This document shows positions 1-12,199 of a stretch of DNA of 64,000 nucleotides, one piece after another; position 1 is the stretch's first letter; each line of letters starts with the position of its first letter. Under the pieces are notes generated by a model, which had not been told where the DNA came from, searched no databases, and saw only the letters and a list, made by a program, of their open reading frames with translations. Both the position numbers and the translations under genes were made by a program. Source of the DNA: Chaunax sp. Z400 (taxonomy: Eukaryota; Chordata; Actinopteri; Lophiiformes; Chaunacidae); contig CM075201.1 in NCBI GenBank assembly GCA_037577475.1, positions 11,947,501-12,011,500 of the forward strand, in the 5' to 3' direction.

Positions 1-167
1 CATCATGTGATGTGCAGCACAATCGTCCCAGAAAGCGGGTCGTCCAGGCTGCCCCCTTAGTGGAGACCTACATTAGGAAACAAAGGCTGCTCCTCGGTTC
101 TTAGACGCGTGCTAATTGCCTCTGACGAATGACACATGTGCCTTAACAGTATCCTAGTACAATTACA

Positions 168-201
168 TGAAGGCCAATATATATATATATATTGGCCTTC
201 A
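168..201. repeat. 34-bp perfect palindrome with AT core
   Basis: The sequence is its own reverse complement over 34 bases: arms TGAAGGCCAAT/ATTGGCCTTCA around a (TA)n centre. It can extrude as a hairpin or cruciform. It may be the tip of a decayed inverted-repeat transposon or simply an expanded TA repeat within a short palindrome. No coding function is seen. Confidence 0.9.
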
Positions 202-1212
202 CAAGACCTCTGTGTTTCCCTTCTGCTGCCTAAAATCTTGAAAAAGCTCATTCTTGTTTTACCTATTAGTCAGTGACGCGTCATTTCTTCATAAAGCAGT
301 TTGGACGGGACAACCAGAACCAGTAAAATCTCACCAATAGTCTTGACTGTCTTTACGACTCTCTAGCATGTCTGATCCTAACACAAAAACAAGACAATTA
401 TTAACTGATTGGTATTTTCATTACAGTCCTCTGTCTTTGTAGTTTAAGGTTGTATGTTTGTATGCTGTATATCACCTACTGGATAAATACAGTTAATACC
501 CACTCAACTATATCAGGTAAGCATGTTTCAATCTTATCTCCACAAGACAGAAATAATTCTCATTTCTAATCTCAATTTTTCTTCCCGTGGGCCACATTCT
601 AATGTTTTACACGTGTAAACTTGACCATGAAATATTTAATATTTACCAAAACTAATCATGTGAAAAGTCTTGAAGATCAAACTCTGACCTAAAATAAGTG
701 CCTAACATAACATGATCTGAATATTTCCCTCTAAACTGGACAGTGCCTTTTGTTGCCCTCTTGCTTGTGATGTGATGAGAATAAGAAGTCTCACACTGGG
801 AAGACAATGTCACACAGAAACGTTACTGTAATCCTTTCAAACTGCTTCATCACTGCAGGAAATGTTTTGCCAGATAGCAGCCCATGCTTTTGCTGGCCTT
901 CAATATCAGAGCTCGCTAATACCGACTATTTGCAACAAATGGTGGGAAATAGTGTAGAAAAAAAAACATTTGCAGCTCTTTTTCAGGCTAAGATTACATC
1001 TATTATATCCATGAGAAACTAAGAGTTTCCCAAAACAGGTTACTCCTGACGGGTTGGTTGACTGTACAAATGAAAGTTACATGTCGATGCCGCATAGCTG
1101 CAGGGTACCCACTACTCATAAACAACAGGAAACGCTGTATGATCTTAATGTGCTCGTACATTTTAATATCATGTTCCTGTTTTTTTTTGCCAGGATCTTA
1201 TGAGATTCACAT

Positions 1213-1256
1213 GGTGGTGGTGGGGGTGGGGGGGGTGGGGGTGGGGGGTGGGGTGG
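1213..1256 (+). repeat. G-rich tract with G-quadruplex potential
   Basis: After three GG doublets the + strand carries five long G runs (5, 8, 5, 6 and 4 Gs), each separated by a single T. This exceeds the minimal four-run G-quadruplex pattern with one-base loops. It lies in non-coding DNA; the open frame crossing it encodes only a glycine/valine run and has no recognisable protein. Confidence 0.85.
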
Positions 1257-4200
1257 AGAGACTCTGCCGGCAGTTTCTACAATGTTGGGTGAGTCATGAT
1301 AACAACAGCAAACAGGTTTTCCTAAGGTTGGAGGTTAGGCGTGTCACTAACAACAAAACCAGGACAAACGCTGATGTTTACAAGAGAATGTCACAACATG
1401 CTGAAGAAACTGGGAGTCGCCGGCAACGTGGCCGTCACACAGAAAGACGTGGTAGTAGCTTCATGAGCCTGAATCCAGTCGTATTGGCTGAATAGTTTAC
1501 CTCCAGGACTACATGAGGAAGCTCTTGTTATACCATTGAACATGCTGCCAAACAATGGCTTACAAAATGCTCACAGAAATGCCGGCTATGGAGCTCTCCG
1601 GCAGCCGAATGATCACAGACAGGGTTAGAGGTTGATCGACGAAACTGACTGCACGGCACCAAGTACACAATCGCCCTTTATTAGCCTTTATAAGACAGGC
1701 TAACTCGTGTGTTCGACTGCTACCGACAGGACCAAGTGCTTTCGTCCACTTGCGACTGAAGCAGCTGTGACTGATGCCCCTGTTAATCCATTAACATCAT
1801 CTTCTGAAACACATTCCTGCAGGCGACGGTATGTCCTGCAGCTTTTATAGTCGCGCACAGAAGTGGGCTCACTGGCAAAACGCACACGCAAATTCTGACA
1901 ACAGCAACTGGTATCCAATCAATCAGGCCACTATCTGGTCAGCAAATACAGAGACAGAAATCAATGGCTGCAACATTAAATAAGTACCATGTGACATGTG
2001 TCTGGAGGGTTTAATGAATGAAAATAAAACGGATATCTACTTAAGGTTTATTGGGTGAATCCCAAATTGCCTTTTGCTTCTTCTGCACTCATGTCCTCTC
2101 CGGGTGCATGCGACATAAAAATACACTGACATAAAGCAGTGTAGGTATAGCACATGCTCATAAATATGATAATTTCAGTAAAAGAGCTACTTGAGAGCAG
2201 CTTGGATGAATTATGTAGCTGAAAAAACATGTCAGTGTCTGACTTTAGTCATTTCTATATCAGGTAGGATGTGGGATCTGCGGAAACCATATAGGTAAGC
2301 AGCATCATCACAAATCTCTTACTCACTGTGTGGCTATTTGGATAATCACCTGACTGCAGGCGGCTACAAGAGCTCTGCTGAGTGGTCTGGCGGCAAAAGA
2401 TGGCAGATTCATGGCAGCGCAGACATTACAGATTCTTCGCTCGTATAAAACACTGACCTATTTACTGTGCAGGCTGACAGCAAGGCACGCAGTCAGTGAG
2501 CGTAGTGTCCCTGAAACACACAGCTCCTATTTCTGAAACGCACATAGGCTAGTCTCTCAACATCATAAATCAACTCCACGTCGGCCTTTTTCCCCGATAC
2601 TGAAGAAAGTCTTTCATGGGGCTGAACAATCATTCAGAGACCACATTTTGTCAAAATGTAAAACAGCAAACAAACAAAAAAAAGAAGGGCAGCTGCAACA
2701 CTGACCCACAACATGCTAATTTGTCAGAACTTATACAGACAAACCTTGTTCTTCTTGGCTTGCGTTGGTAGTATGTGACGTTTTGACTGCAACGTTTGAA
2801 TGTGAAAAAAAACACAAACACAAATGCAGACACGGCATCTCGACTCAGATATTTCTGGGGATGTTTTCACATTTCTTCCAGCCATAAAATATTAATCTAT
2901 CCATGAAGGGCAGGCGTTTTCTCTGCTGTTTCAAACATTCAAGCTGAATTTGAATGGCTAACGCAGGAAGAGGCTCTAATCTTGAGCCATTGGCTGCCCA
3001 GTAATGGCCCCCGCAGTGGGGGGGGGCGCTCCATAAGCCCAGCTCTTCATGCCCCTGATTAGGACATGCTCTCAGTTTGACTTGGCTTTAGCTTCGGCTG
3101 TGGTTCTTTGAAGGATGCTGATTACTTGGATGGGATGGACAGCTAGAGGACATTTAAAGGATGGGGAGGAAGGTGGGGCACTCCAGAACCGCAGCTTAGC
3201 ATCGTTATCTCCTTTATCTTGGTGCTGAGTGTTGTAGAAACACTCTTCATCGGAAAAGTTGGTCTATCCTACTGTGAGTTTGCAAACCAACGCAGAAACA
3301 GACATCAAGAAAAAGGAAAACCCAAGCAGACATTCAAGACTGGAGGACAAACGGTCGACAAGTTGTTGCACAAATGCTCCCCCTCTCATATGGTAGGCCT
3401 CTGAAGGTCAGAATAAAATACACAAAGTCACAGTGAAGATGCCATGTGATGACATCAGCCTTTAATTTCAAATGAAAGTCCTTTCCTTAATTAGCAACCT
3501 CCTTGTGCTCAAGATCTCCTCGCCAACCAGTTGCTCTGCTTCACCAGTCTAACTTCACGGAGAAGTCAAGTCTCCGCTGGGCTGAGGCCCTCACCCAATC
3601 ACCCAATCACCCCAACCAGCAGTCGGCCATCACCAGCCTTCTAACATACAGCAAGGGAACAAATGAAGTCACCTCTACATGTAGTCACCTGTCCCTGAGG
3701 CCGTCTTGGGTCCGGATCTAAACAAGCATGAAATACTCAGTGTTACCCACCACAGGTGCATCTCACTGAAGAAAGGGAATTAGACTGAAGTCATTTAGGT
3801 TGTCCTTGTCAATATTTGTTGCATATCTGATCAAAAGTTTCATTTCAAAAATCAATCAATCAATAACGTTTAGTGGAACTTACTGGTCCAGAAAGCCTCA
3901 ACTGAAGTCCCACTTACAGAATAAGTCCAACTCGTAACCATAGAAACAGAACAACTGACAAAAATCCCTAAATAGGAATAGTTACCACTTCAGCGCCTGT
4001 TTGTTTAGAGAGCTTCACGAAAAAAAATGAAGTCTTTTTGAGTTATGCTCTGGAAATGAAACCTGATGGACTGAAACCCATCCCTCTACCCCCCCCTACA
4101 GCTGCCAACTATTCCACATAATTGATGACTGTGCTACGATATTTTCTCACTTATTAGCTTTTGTGTCAGGAGGCTCCACCTTTTTGTTTTGGTGACCCTT

Positions 4201-5608
4201 CACTTTGTAACTCTATTTTGCATACAGCTGCCAATGTTTTGGTTCACGAGACGAGTCCTGGTTACCTCAGATTCGTCTGATCTTGTTGAGTAAGTACAAA
4301 AGTTCCATATGTCATTGATTTAAGATTTTAATGCAGCAGCAAATATGAATATAGGGTAAAAATTAGTATAAAATTAGTTACATATTGATGCTTGAACAAG
4401 AGCTTCATAACAGCGTCATTACATATTCATAGTGATTGAGTTGTTGTCACTTTTCAGAAAGTGTGAAATCGTTTCTTTCACTGCGTGTTATTTGCTTCAC
4501 AGCACAATAATCACATGTTTTGTGAATAAATATGTCAAATCAAAGTTACAGATTCTATTTTTAGCTGATATGCATGTCTTTGGAGAAAGCTATAAAAATG
4601 TTGAACATGAACATCTCCAAGTTATGTTGGTATAAGGGGGTTATTCCTGTTCGTAATATGCTAATTAGAGCATGATAAGACAATATGAAAAGGTGAACCA
4701 CTTTAAATGTCCACTTACACTGACCCATCCCACAGTGATCTGAAAATCTGTCAGTTCACAGAGGGTAGATTATCCTATTGACAGAAAATTTGCAATAAGA
4801 ATTCCTGCACATCGTCTAACTTGCAGAGTTACATTTATGTGTGACGTTTTGGTTTTCATTGACTCATCCCTCACAAATGCAACGGACTCCCAAAATAAAT
4901 GTACAAAGAATAAATCTACTAAAACAGAAGATGACAAACACCTCTTCAAGCTGTCACTATATTATGCAATCATCGGTGATTTATTAGCCTTCAGCCAGTC
5001 TGTCTGATCGTGACATCTTTTAATTGACTGTTTAGAAAACTCGGGGTAGACAAAAAATAAAAAGCAGCAACATTGGGTCATACAAAAGGTTTCTATTGTG
5101 GCCATAAAGACAAAAGACAAAACAAGGTCGGAACTCCGAAGGACTAGTTGAGAAATCCGCCTCCTGATTACACATTATTTTCTGATTCATTTCTCATTTC
5201 ATCTAAAAGAGAAGGTACCTCTAGTGTGGCTGTTAGAACTCATACGTCGATCTTGTCCCAATGCTAATCAGGAACAACACTGATGAGATTCAGAGAGCAT
5301 GATAATAAAAACAAGAATGAAATGCAGGACTCAGGATGCCCCGCCATGGATGCATTGAAAACAAGAAAAAGTTCATTTTTCAAAATTAAAAACAAAACAA
5401 AAACATTAAGAACCCATTTATTCACCACAGCCTACAATCCACCATGACTCTCATTTCACCAGGCATGATCCTTTCCCAAACTCCCCTCCTTGGGAGGCTT
5501 GAGAGCTCGCTGTGCCATTTAATATTTAGTTTGGGTGAACTCTCTCCTCCCCCCTCAGTGCAGCTCTCTCATTTCTACACATGCACATATATGCACAGAC
5601 ATACACAA

Positions 5609-5632
5609 ACACACACACACACACACACACAC
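5609..5632. repeat. (AC)12 microsatellite
   Basis: Twelve uninterrupted AC dinucleotides, preceded by interrupted CA-rich sequence from about 5578. Confidence 0.95.
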
Positions 5633-7130
5633 TTTGGCTATATGTCTTCAACCCGACAAGTTAGTTTCTTTTCATTTCTCTATTAGGAAACACTTAAGAA
5701 GTACGTAAACAACATTCAATAGAACTATTGAACAGTCACAGCTGACAGCATTTTAGTCCGCTGCAGCCCGTTCTGTCAAATGGACAAAATCTATTAAAAA
5801 GTTGATGAGATAAGCTTCTTTATTTGTCGGCTCAGTGCCTCTACTGGTTTTCTGTTTTGAGGAAATCGTCCTTCTTGTAAAAAAAACAAACAGTTCTCAC
5901 ACAGTCTAACTCACAGAATTACATATATTGGTGACATTTTGGTAATAAGACCATCATAAGGCAAATGGTTTGTGACAGAGAGAAGCCATCTTAAATGGGG
6001 AGTGGCTGCATGTCTGCATTTCCTACGTGAATAGAACAAACAATCACATGTATGACAATGAGTACCTGGAGCTAGAAGAGTCATCCAGTGACAGGCATAC
6101 ATATATATATACAGTAACAAGCATGAACATATCACAGGATTATCACATGAACTGGTCAACAGACAGACCTTTTATATGCTATGATAGCTGTTCTATTCTT
6201 CCTGAAATAGCCAGTATTTTTGGAAGGTGTTTTGGATCGTGCTCTACTCTTAACCGTGATAGAAAATAAAATGCAAATATGAATGGGCATGCACCTGGGT
6301 CCAAAATAAAGAAGAAGTAGAGGTTTGTGGCTTCTGTTGGCTTCTGTTGGTGGAGACTTACAGGAAACAGAGGCAGAAGTTATAAAGTACGCATCTTGGA
6401 CCGCGAGGCCACAGGAACGTCCAAAAAACTTTGAATACTTCAGACAATTTTGACATTACAAGCGACCTTCATAGTTATGCCAATATTGGTGTCTGCGAAC
6501 CACGAATATATGAATGAGTTAATACGCCTGTAAGTAGCAAGCCATGCGGTGTGATGCAATGTGTCAGGTTTTAACATGACAAGCAGCAATGCTTCGACTG
6601 TGCATCAGTGTGACGTTCAGTGCAAGTGTCTCTGAGTTTCAAATATTATATCCCAATATCTAATTGATTCATTTAATTGAACATCTTAACCTTGAATTTG
6701 GAAACATCGCATGGAGACATGAGTCTGTGCCTTAGACGTGAGCGTCAGACATGTCTATTACAGCTACTGTCCGCTTTAAGGCACCATGTTGTTGTTGTTG
6801 TTGTTTTTTTTGCATTAGTGTGGCATGGGTGGGCATATCTGAATGCCGGCTGGAGGCTGAGAGGGGAGTAGAGTCCCTTCTGCAATGCCAGCTCATGGTG
6901 CACCTGCGCCAAGTCAAGCTGAAAGGGTTAAAACGGGCTCTTCGTAAAGGGAACATGGGAGGAGTGAAAACAGCTTGTTGTTGTGTACATGCCGTCCCTC
7001 TACAGTATTTCGTCCAGCACTAGTTTGTCATTTCACATGTTGCATGGGACAAAATAAAGTGTGAGTCTCCAGTGGGTGTCTGAGTATCTAAATAGCCAGG
7101 CTCTGTGTCATGTCCAATAACTGCACACAG

Positions 7131-7816
7131 TGTTGCAATGAAGTGCATTTACTGTACTGAAGTATACATTTGATGCACATACTTGTATTTCACTTGAGTA
7201 TTTTGATTTTGCACAACCTTCTAGTTCTACTCCACCATAACTCGGAGGCAAATGTTGCACCTTTTACTCCATTACATTTGTCTTGACGGCTTTATTTACG
7301 AGTTACTTAGCAGGTTACAATTTTTTGATCCCCTATGGAGTGAAAGAAAATAAGTATCTCCAGATGTGCTGATATTGAATGTTTGTGAAGAACTGAAGGA
7401 AGGAGTATTCTTGTATGTGTCGAGAGAATTATCCCACTTCTTAAGATGAATAAAATAATTTTTTTTAAAAACCCTCCTGGCTGAGATGGAAAGGTCGTCA
7501 CAGAGCTGCATGCAGGGCTGTTCTGAGGTTATAACTTAGTAGAGATATGTGGTTCTCACAGAACAGCCATGCTACAAGCAGAAGAGGAGCTTAACGGAAT
7601 ATGATGCATTGCTGGAGATTAAACTGCTCAGCAGCATATAAAGCAGTTATAAATAGCTCAATCTCAACCATTTACAGCAGCAAAGTGCAACATAGACATT
7701 AATGTAACTGTAATATTAACCCAAACCCTATCAGGGAACAATTTGTTTCACAATGAGTACTTTCTGCAGAGTATTATTTTCAGATATTCATACTTTGACT
7801 TAAGGACAGCACTGTA
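7131..7816. mobile_element. non-autonomous DNA-transposon-like dispersed repeat (hAT-like)
   Basis: The left part reads like the start of a very common teleost dispersed repeat (runs such as CATTTACTGTACTGAAGTA, then an ACTTGAGTATTT segment and TTTTACTCCATTACATTT). The right part matches the other end of the same repeat (AATGAGTACTTTCTGCAGAG, then a TACTTTGACTTAAG segment). The middle TAAACTGCTCAGCAG...AAAGCAGTTATAAATAGCTC also fits. I infer one diverged copy of about 0.7 kb with no coding capacity. The hAT-like class is from memory and is less certain than the fact that it is a repeat. Confidence 0.6.
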
Positions 7817-8942
7817 CAAAAAAGAAAAATCCTTAAAAAATTGTCAAATGACTGTAAAATTAAAGTAAAACATGTAAATTCAAATTAAGTGCAAAAGCAA
7901 TAAATTCACAGAAATCTTCACTAAAGGTTTTGCAGAGAAAAACTGTAATTTTACAGCTTTTTTTTTACCAAATTATTACGATCGCACACCTTCAATTAAC
8001 CGATACTTCTCCCGCCACTGACTGACATACTAAAGCATAGCTATTGTATCATTACTGCAAGTATCCATACATTTACTTTTTCATTTAACCTCTCTCCTGT
8101 CAAGTGTGTAAAGCCAAAATCTGATTTTGCATAGAATCTTACTGAGATGCGTATATGTGTCAACAAGTGAACCAACTGAGAGAGAAACTACATTCCAACA
8201 CAGCTTATCTGGTGGCAAAGAGACAGAATGACAACAATGTCCGGGATGATCTTCCGTTCAAATATTTACTCATGGCTGATGAGTGATTCCCCCTCTACCT
8301 GGAGTGAGAAATCCTGGATCGCGAAGACATAAAACTACAGCTTTTCCATCGTTTTTGACTGGATTTTTTTCAGCATCAATTCAACTTATAATTGTTTCAC
8401 GTCACTGACGAATCTGAACTAAACATAAAGCTTGCTGCTTTTGCGCCCCAGTTGAATTTGAGCTGTTTCATATAGAGCATGTGTGAAGGTCTCTCCTCAG
8501 GACACACAGCCAGGAAATCCACAAGAGGGCAATCAGAGCAATTCTTATTGGACGGAACAGACGCCTCGAGAACCCCATCTAAGGTGAGCAGCAGTCTTAT
8601 CGTTCTCACATCTCAAGACGACGGCCTTGAATATTTTACATGCTTCATGTCCATATGCCCCTTATGCATCTCTGTGCATGCCAACACTTTACTCAGAGAA
8701 ACTTATTTGCACCGCCTGAATCTTATCCCTCCTCTGCAACATTTCATCGGTTCATTCTCTAACAGTCGATCTTCTCCCACCGCTCCATCTTGCAGTGCAG
8801 GTTTAAAACCTCTCACTTTATGGGATCTGGAATTCTCCCCAGACGTTCCTCCGGCTCGCTTGAAGTCAAATTTGCAAAATATGATACGTCAGTCACATAA
8901 GAACTATCTTTTTTTTCTCACAAATAGACAAGAGAGACGCGT

Positions 8943-8944
<2 letters not shown>
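7817..8944. other. non-coding stretch, no gene recognised
   Basis: AT-rich sequence with no domain-like translation. An open frame from 8479 runs through into the CA repeat at 8945 and is judged spurious because its C-terminus is only a translated dinucleotide repeat. Confidence 0.5.

Positions 8945-9028
<84 letters not shown>
8945..9028. repeat. (AC)42 microsatellite
   Basis: An uninterrupted 84-bp AC repeat, the longest dinucleotide array in the window and likely to be length-polymorphic. Confidence 0.97.
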
Positions 9029-9030
<2 letters not shown>

Positions 9031-9166
9031 GACAAAAACAGACAAGCAACCCTGTTCTAAGCAGCGACAGACATCAAGTAAAGAGATTACAGAGGGAGCT
9101 GTGTCAATGTGTCAGTGTGTGAGTGTTTCCTCTGTTACGCTCTCTCTGACTGTCTCTCTCCATCCA

Positions 9167-9170
<4 letters not shown>

Positions 9171-9200
<30 letters not shown>
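9171..9200. repeat. (TC)15 microsatellite
   Basis: Fifteen TC dinucleotides preceded by interrupted TCTC and CCAT runs from about 9141. Purine/pyrimidine-asymmetric, lying 140 bp after the long AC array. Confidence 0.95.
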
Positions 9201-9203
<3 letters not shown>

Positions 9204-11296
9204 TGCTCTCCCTCCCCTCTCCGAGACAAAATGGCCAGATGGCTTCCAATCCTACATGCTAATCCACAACACACAGACTGTAGCCCTGACACACCTACCA
9301 CAGCTCCGCTTTAGACAGCTATGCCCTTAAACACACACAAACACCCAACATGAGGCCACGGCACATTCACAAACCGTCTCAGCGCGGGTCCTAACCGATA
9401 ACTGCACGGGACAACGGCAGCATAACTCATCCAGATGGAGTCCGATTTGTGTGTGCTGTGTGTCCCACTATCATATTTCAGGCAGGCCGGTTTGCAGGCT
9501 ACGAGCCAACATGAGGTTCTGTGTCTGCTGCTTTTGTTAGCTAAGGTGAGGTAAGAGAAGCGGTGTGTGTTGGGTTACACTGGCCAGCAGAAAAACACAA
9601 GGAGGTCCAGAACCGCAGACCAAGACACGGAGACATTCAGGCAGAGGTATTGGAAAAAGAAAGTTTTCACGTTACGTCACATTAAGTTCTGCTTTTATCA
9701 TTTATTGTGTATGGCTGTGTTAAACGAAGCAGGGCCGCCATGTTTGTGGCAGATTATTAAGATAGTGTTTCAGTTTCGTCACACGGGTCGGAGCAGATGT
9801 TCATATAAAAAAAACACAAATAAAGTGTATAAAAAAATTAAACAGCTGCTTCTGTTTAATCAAGTGGCTGCAAAATAGGGAGGTCCCGGTGAGGTCCTCA
9901 ACACTGTAAGTGGTGTTGCATTCAATACCTACCTGGCAAATTAATCTAGAATAAAATTATTCATTATTCGAGAAAAATGGCCGATTTCACTGGCGAAGCA
10001 GGGAAAGTCACGTCCTCATTTATTAGAGTGCTCATAAAAATACTTGAAAAGTCATCATCTAAAGCTGAATTTTGTATATATCTCCTGTGATGACTTAGTA
10101 AATGACATTTCTACCTAATGTGCGGTGTTCTTCTGAAACTACATAATAGAAATAAAAGTCAGGACAGTTTTGCTTGTGCTAGGTTACAACAAACATTTGT
10201 GAAAACAAAAATGCAGGCGACCACAGGCCTGGATTTTGCCCGCACCATTTCTATTTACACCATAAACAGTGTGCTTTAGAGCATAGTCTGCACAGGGACA
10301 GTATATCAGACCTGACACACTTCCACGGTTTTACTGGCAATGGCTTGTGTCTGCGAGCTTTCCATGCGAATATAAAATTTTCATGAGGTGCAACCTACAC
10401 AGCGACAACCTGGTAGTAAGCAGCTCTGTACCCAGACCTACAGTATATGGATAAACTAAAACACAGAGATATGAAGTAAGTACTGCATCCCGCACTCACT
10501 GCCTATCTGCTGTCTGATTGTGACACTGCATCAGGTAACGACTGCAGGCCTCGTCTCCTCTCTGTCGAACCCATGGCTGTGTAACTATTTTACGCACCGA
10601 CAAACTTCCCAGGTTCGAAAATTATGGATTAGATCGTCAAACGATGTTTTCGGACTGAAAAAGGAGCAAAGAAGTGGCCATGACGGTTTCAGTTCATATT
10701 TCCGGGTGAATAGAGACAAACCCTTGGATGAACACAGTGAAGGAGGAGTGGAGAGCAGCCATGGTGTTGGACCTCTGGTCAGATAAGTGGAAGAGCATGT
10801 ATCACATCTACATGAACATAAAAGGCCAATGTTCGTAGGGAGCAGCACATTCGGCATCCCATCCCCCCAGTTTCCCTTTACAATTATCTCACCATCCCTC
10901 GATCACCGACATGACTCCCTAACATCCGTACTCCCCACGACGGCCAGACAACAGGTCTCCCATTTTGGCCCACGCTCCTCACGCACTGGAGGATGACTGT
11001 GCTTCCTGGGAGAGGAGCACCTCACATCGTTCTGCCACCACGATCTAGATGAAGAGAGGTGATGGAGGAGACAGACGCAGTAAACCAATCCTTCCTCCCT
11101 TTCCCTACACCAGCCTTGGCTGTGGGGGGAATCCAAGAGGCAGAATGGCTCGGCTTTCACAGGACCGGCCCCCACCCCCACTCCGATCCCCAATGAAGTC
11201 AGGTGACCAGATGTTGTATATCTCCCTGTCACTAGAGCCGCCATGAAACTGGTACACACATCCATGTTAAAGCGAGGAGACGGAGGCACCTCTCTG

Positions 11297-11298
<2 letters not shown>
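9201..11298. other. non-coding stretch, no gene recognised
   Basis: Moderately GC-rich, non-repetitive DNA. Open frames on both strands (for example about 10520-10860) have no recognisable domains or paired splice sites. By position it would be the first intron of the putative minus-strand gene starting at 11962. Confidence 0.45.

Positions 11299-11330
<32 letters not shown>
11299..11330. repeat. (GT)16 microsatellite
   Basis: Sixteen uninterrupted GT dinucleotides. It is complementary to the AC array at 11501, so the two could pair as an inverted repeat. Confidence 0.95.
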
Positions 11331-11333
<3 letters not shown>

Positions 11334-11499
11334 CATTGAATGGAAAAGCCGTTCCTTCATGAAGCCCTCCATAAGTGAACAGCACAGGATAACAAAAGAT
11401 ATCCAAGCATCCGTCAGCCTTGGATCTACAGACCCAAAATAGCATTGCTCCTTTTTTGTGCCAGTGTTGCTACTGCAGCTGCTGCATCTCGCTAGGACT

Positions 11500-11500
<1 letters not shown>

Positions 11501-11534
<34 letters not shown>
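11501..11534. repeat. (AC)17 microsatellite
   Basis: Seventeen uninterrupted AC dinucleotides, 170 bp from the GT array at 11299-11330 and in inverted orientation to it. Confidence 0.95.
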
Positions 11535-11536
<2 letters not shown>

Positions 11537-11812
11537 GGCCTGCACAAACGCCACCATTGATTCTAACACCTCCCCATCAATAAAGATGCTATTTGTGAGG
11601 CACAAGGGAGGCCATACAGAGATGATGTGATGCAGGGGGTGGGTGGGGGATGTTTTGTATGATGATACAAACATGTCCAGCCCATCTGATGCAGACATCC
11701 ATCTCACCCTCACGGACAGGCTGCTGATCCAACAGCTGCCTCCTTAGCAGGCCAGAATGCAGAGTGGAAGAGGAGAAAAAAGGCTACAAAGCACCCCTCC
11801 ATACACAGCTTA

Positions 11813-11860
11813 CCCCTCCTCCTCTTCTCCTCTCCTCCCTCCTCTGCTTCCCCCCCCTCC
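11813..11860. repeat. polypyrimidine tract (C/T only, one G)
   Basis: About 48 bp of C and T with a single interrupting G at 11846, including a run of Cs near 11851. It could adopt triplex (H-DNA) structure. It sits just inside the putative first intron of the minus-strand gene, about 35 bp beyond the proposed splice donor. Confidence 0.8.
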
Positions 11861-11894
11861 ACATCCCATATTGCATACACACAGAGGGAATTAC

Positions 11895-11962
11895 CTGAAA
11901 TATGTCTTCACATTCTCCGGCTCAGTTTTCCGCTTTTGAGCCTGGAGCTCTTGTAGATTCAT
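11895..11962 (-). CDS. putative first coding exon of an unidentified gene
   Basis: Read on the minus strand, an ATG at 11962 opens a frame of 22 codons plus two bases. It begins MNLQELQAQK, continues as a charged, helix-like peptide ending near KTYF, and stops at a good splice donor (AG then GTAATT) at 11895. It is preceded by a region with CCAAT and CRE-like boxes. I do not recognise the protein. A charged N-terminus ending at a consensus donor is what a real initiating exon looks like, but 68 bp could occur by chance and no second exon was found in the remaining 11.9 kb. If real, the gene continues beyond coordinate 1. Confidence 0.4.
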
Positions 11963-12089
11963 CGTCAGGCGTTCCGTCCTAATGACAGTTTTAAGGCAGG
12001 AGTGCCATTCTCTTGTCAGACCAGTTCCTGACCCTAAAAGCAAGCTTGTTCGGCAAGCTGGATGCTTCACTGGCTGCTCGCTGTTCCCT

Positions 12090-12145
12090 AGCCCATGATG
12101 TCATCCACCCTGCTCTGCCCATTGGCTGAGAGGATGAATATTAAT
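12090..12145 (-). promoter_or_regulatory. putative promoter elements for the minus-strand exon
   Basis: A CRE/AP-1-like TGATGTCA (12096-12103) and a CCAAT box (ATTGG on the + strand, 12121-12125) lie 130-165 bp upstream of the proposed ATG at 11962 on the minus strand. An AT-rich ATATTAAT follows at 12134. Such boxes are short, so this is supporting context rather than proof of a promoter. Confidence 0.35.
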
Positions 12146-12199
12146 GCAGACAGTAGGTCTGTGGGCGGAGGCAGCCAACAGGCAGACAGAGTTGCTTTT

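Larger units (their letters stand above)
202..7130. other. non-coding stretch, no gene recognised
   Basis: Apart from the G-rich tract and CA repeat listed separately, I see only short open frames (under 150 codons) that lack splice context or recognisable domains. Composition is AT-rich with scattered homopolymers. If the minus-strand exon at 11962-11895 is real, this stretch would be intronic to that gene. Confidence 0.55.

Noticed and set aside
1058..1495. 145-codon open frame across the G-rich tract
   Set aside because: The glycine/valine run is the translated G-tract. The flanking sequence shows no domain, and the frame is held open by low complexity.
8479..9060. 193-codon open frame, the second longest in the window
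   Set aside because: Its last third is a translated (AC)n repeat, and the remainder has no domain or splice context. Dinucleotide repeats remove stop codons, so the length is not evidence.
10903..11445. 180-codon minus-strand open frame
   Set aside because: It runs through the GT repeat and has no recognisable domain or conserved look.
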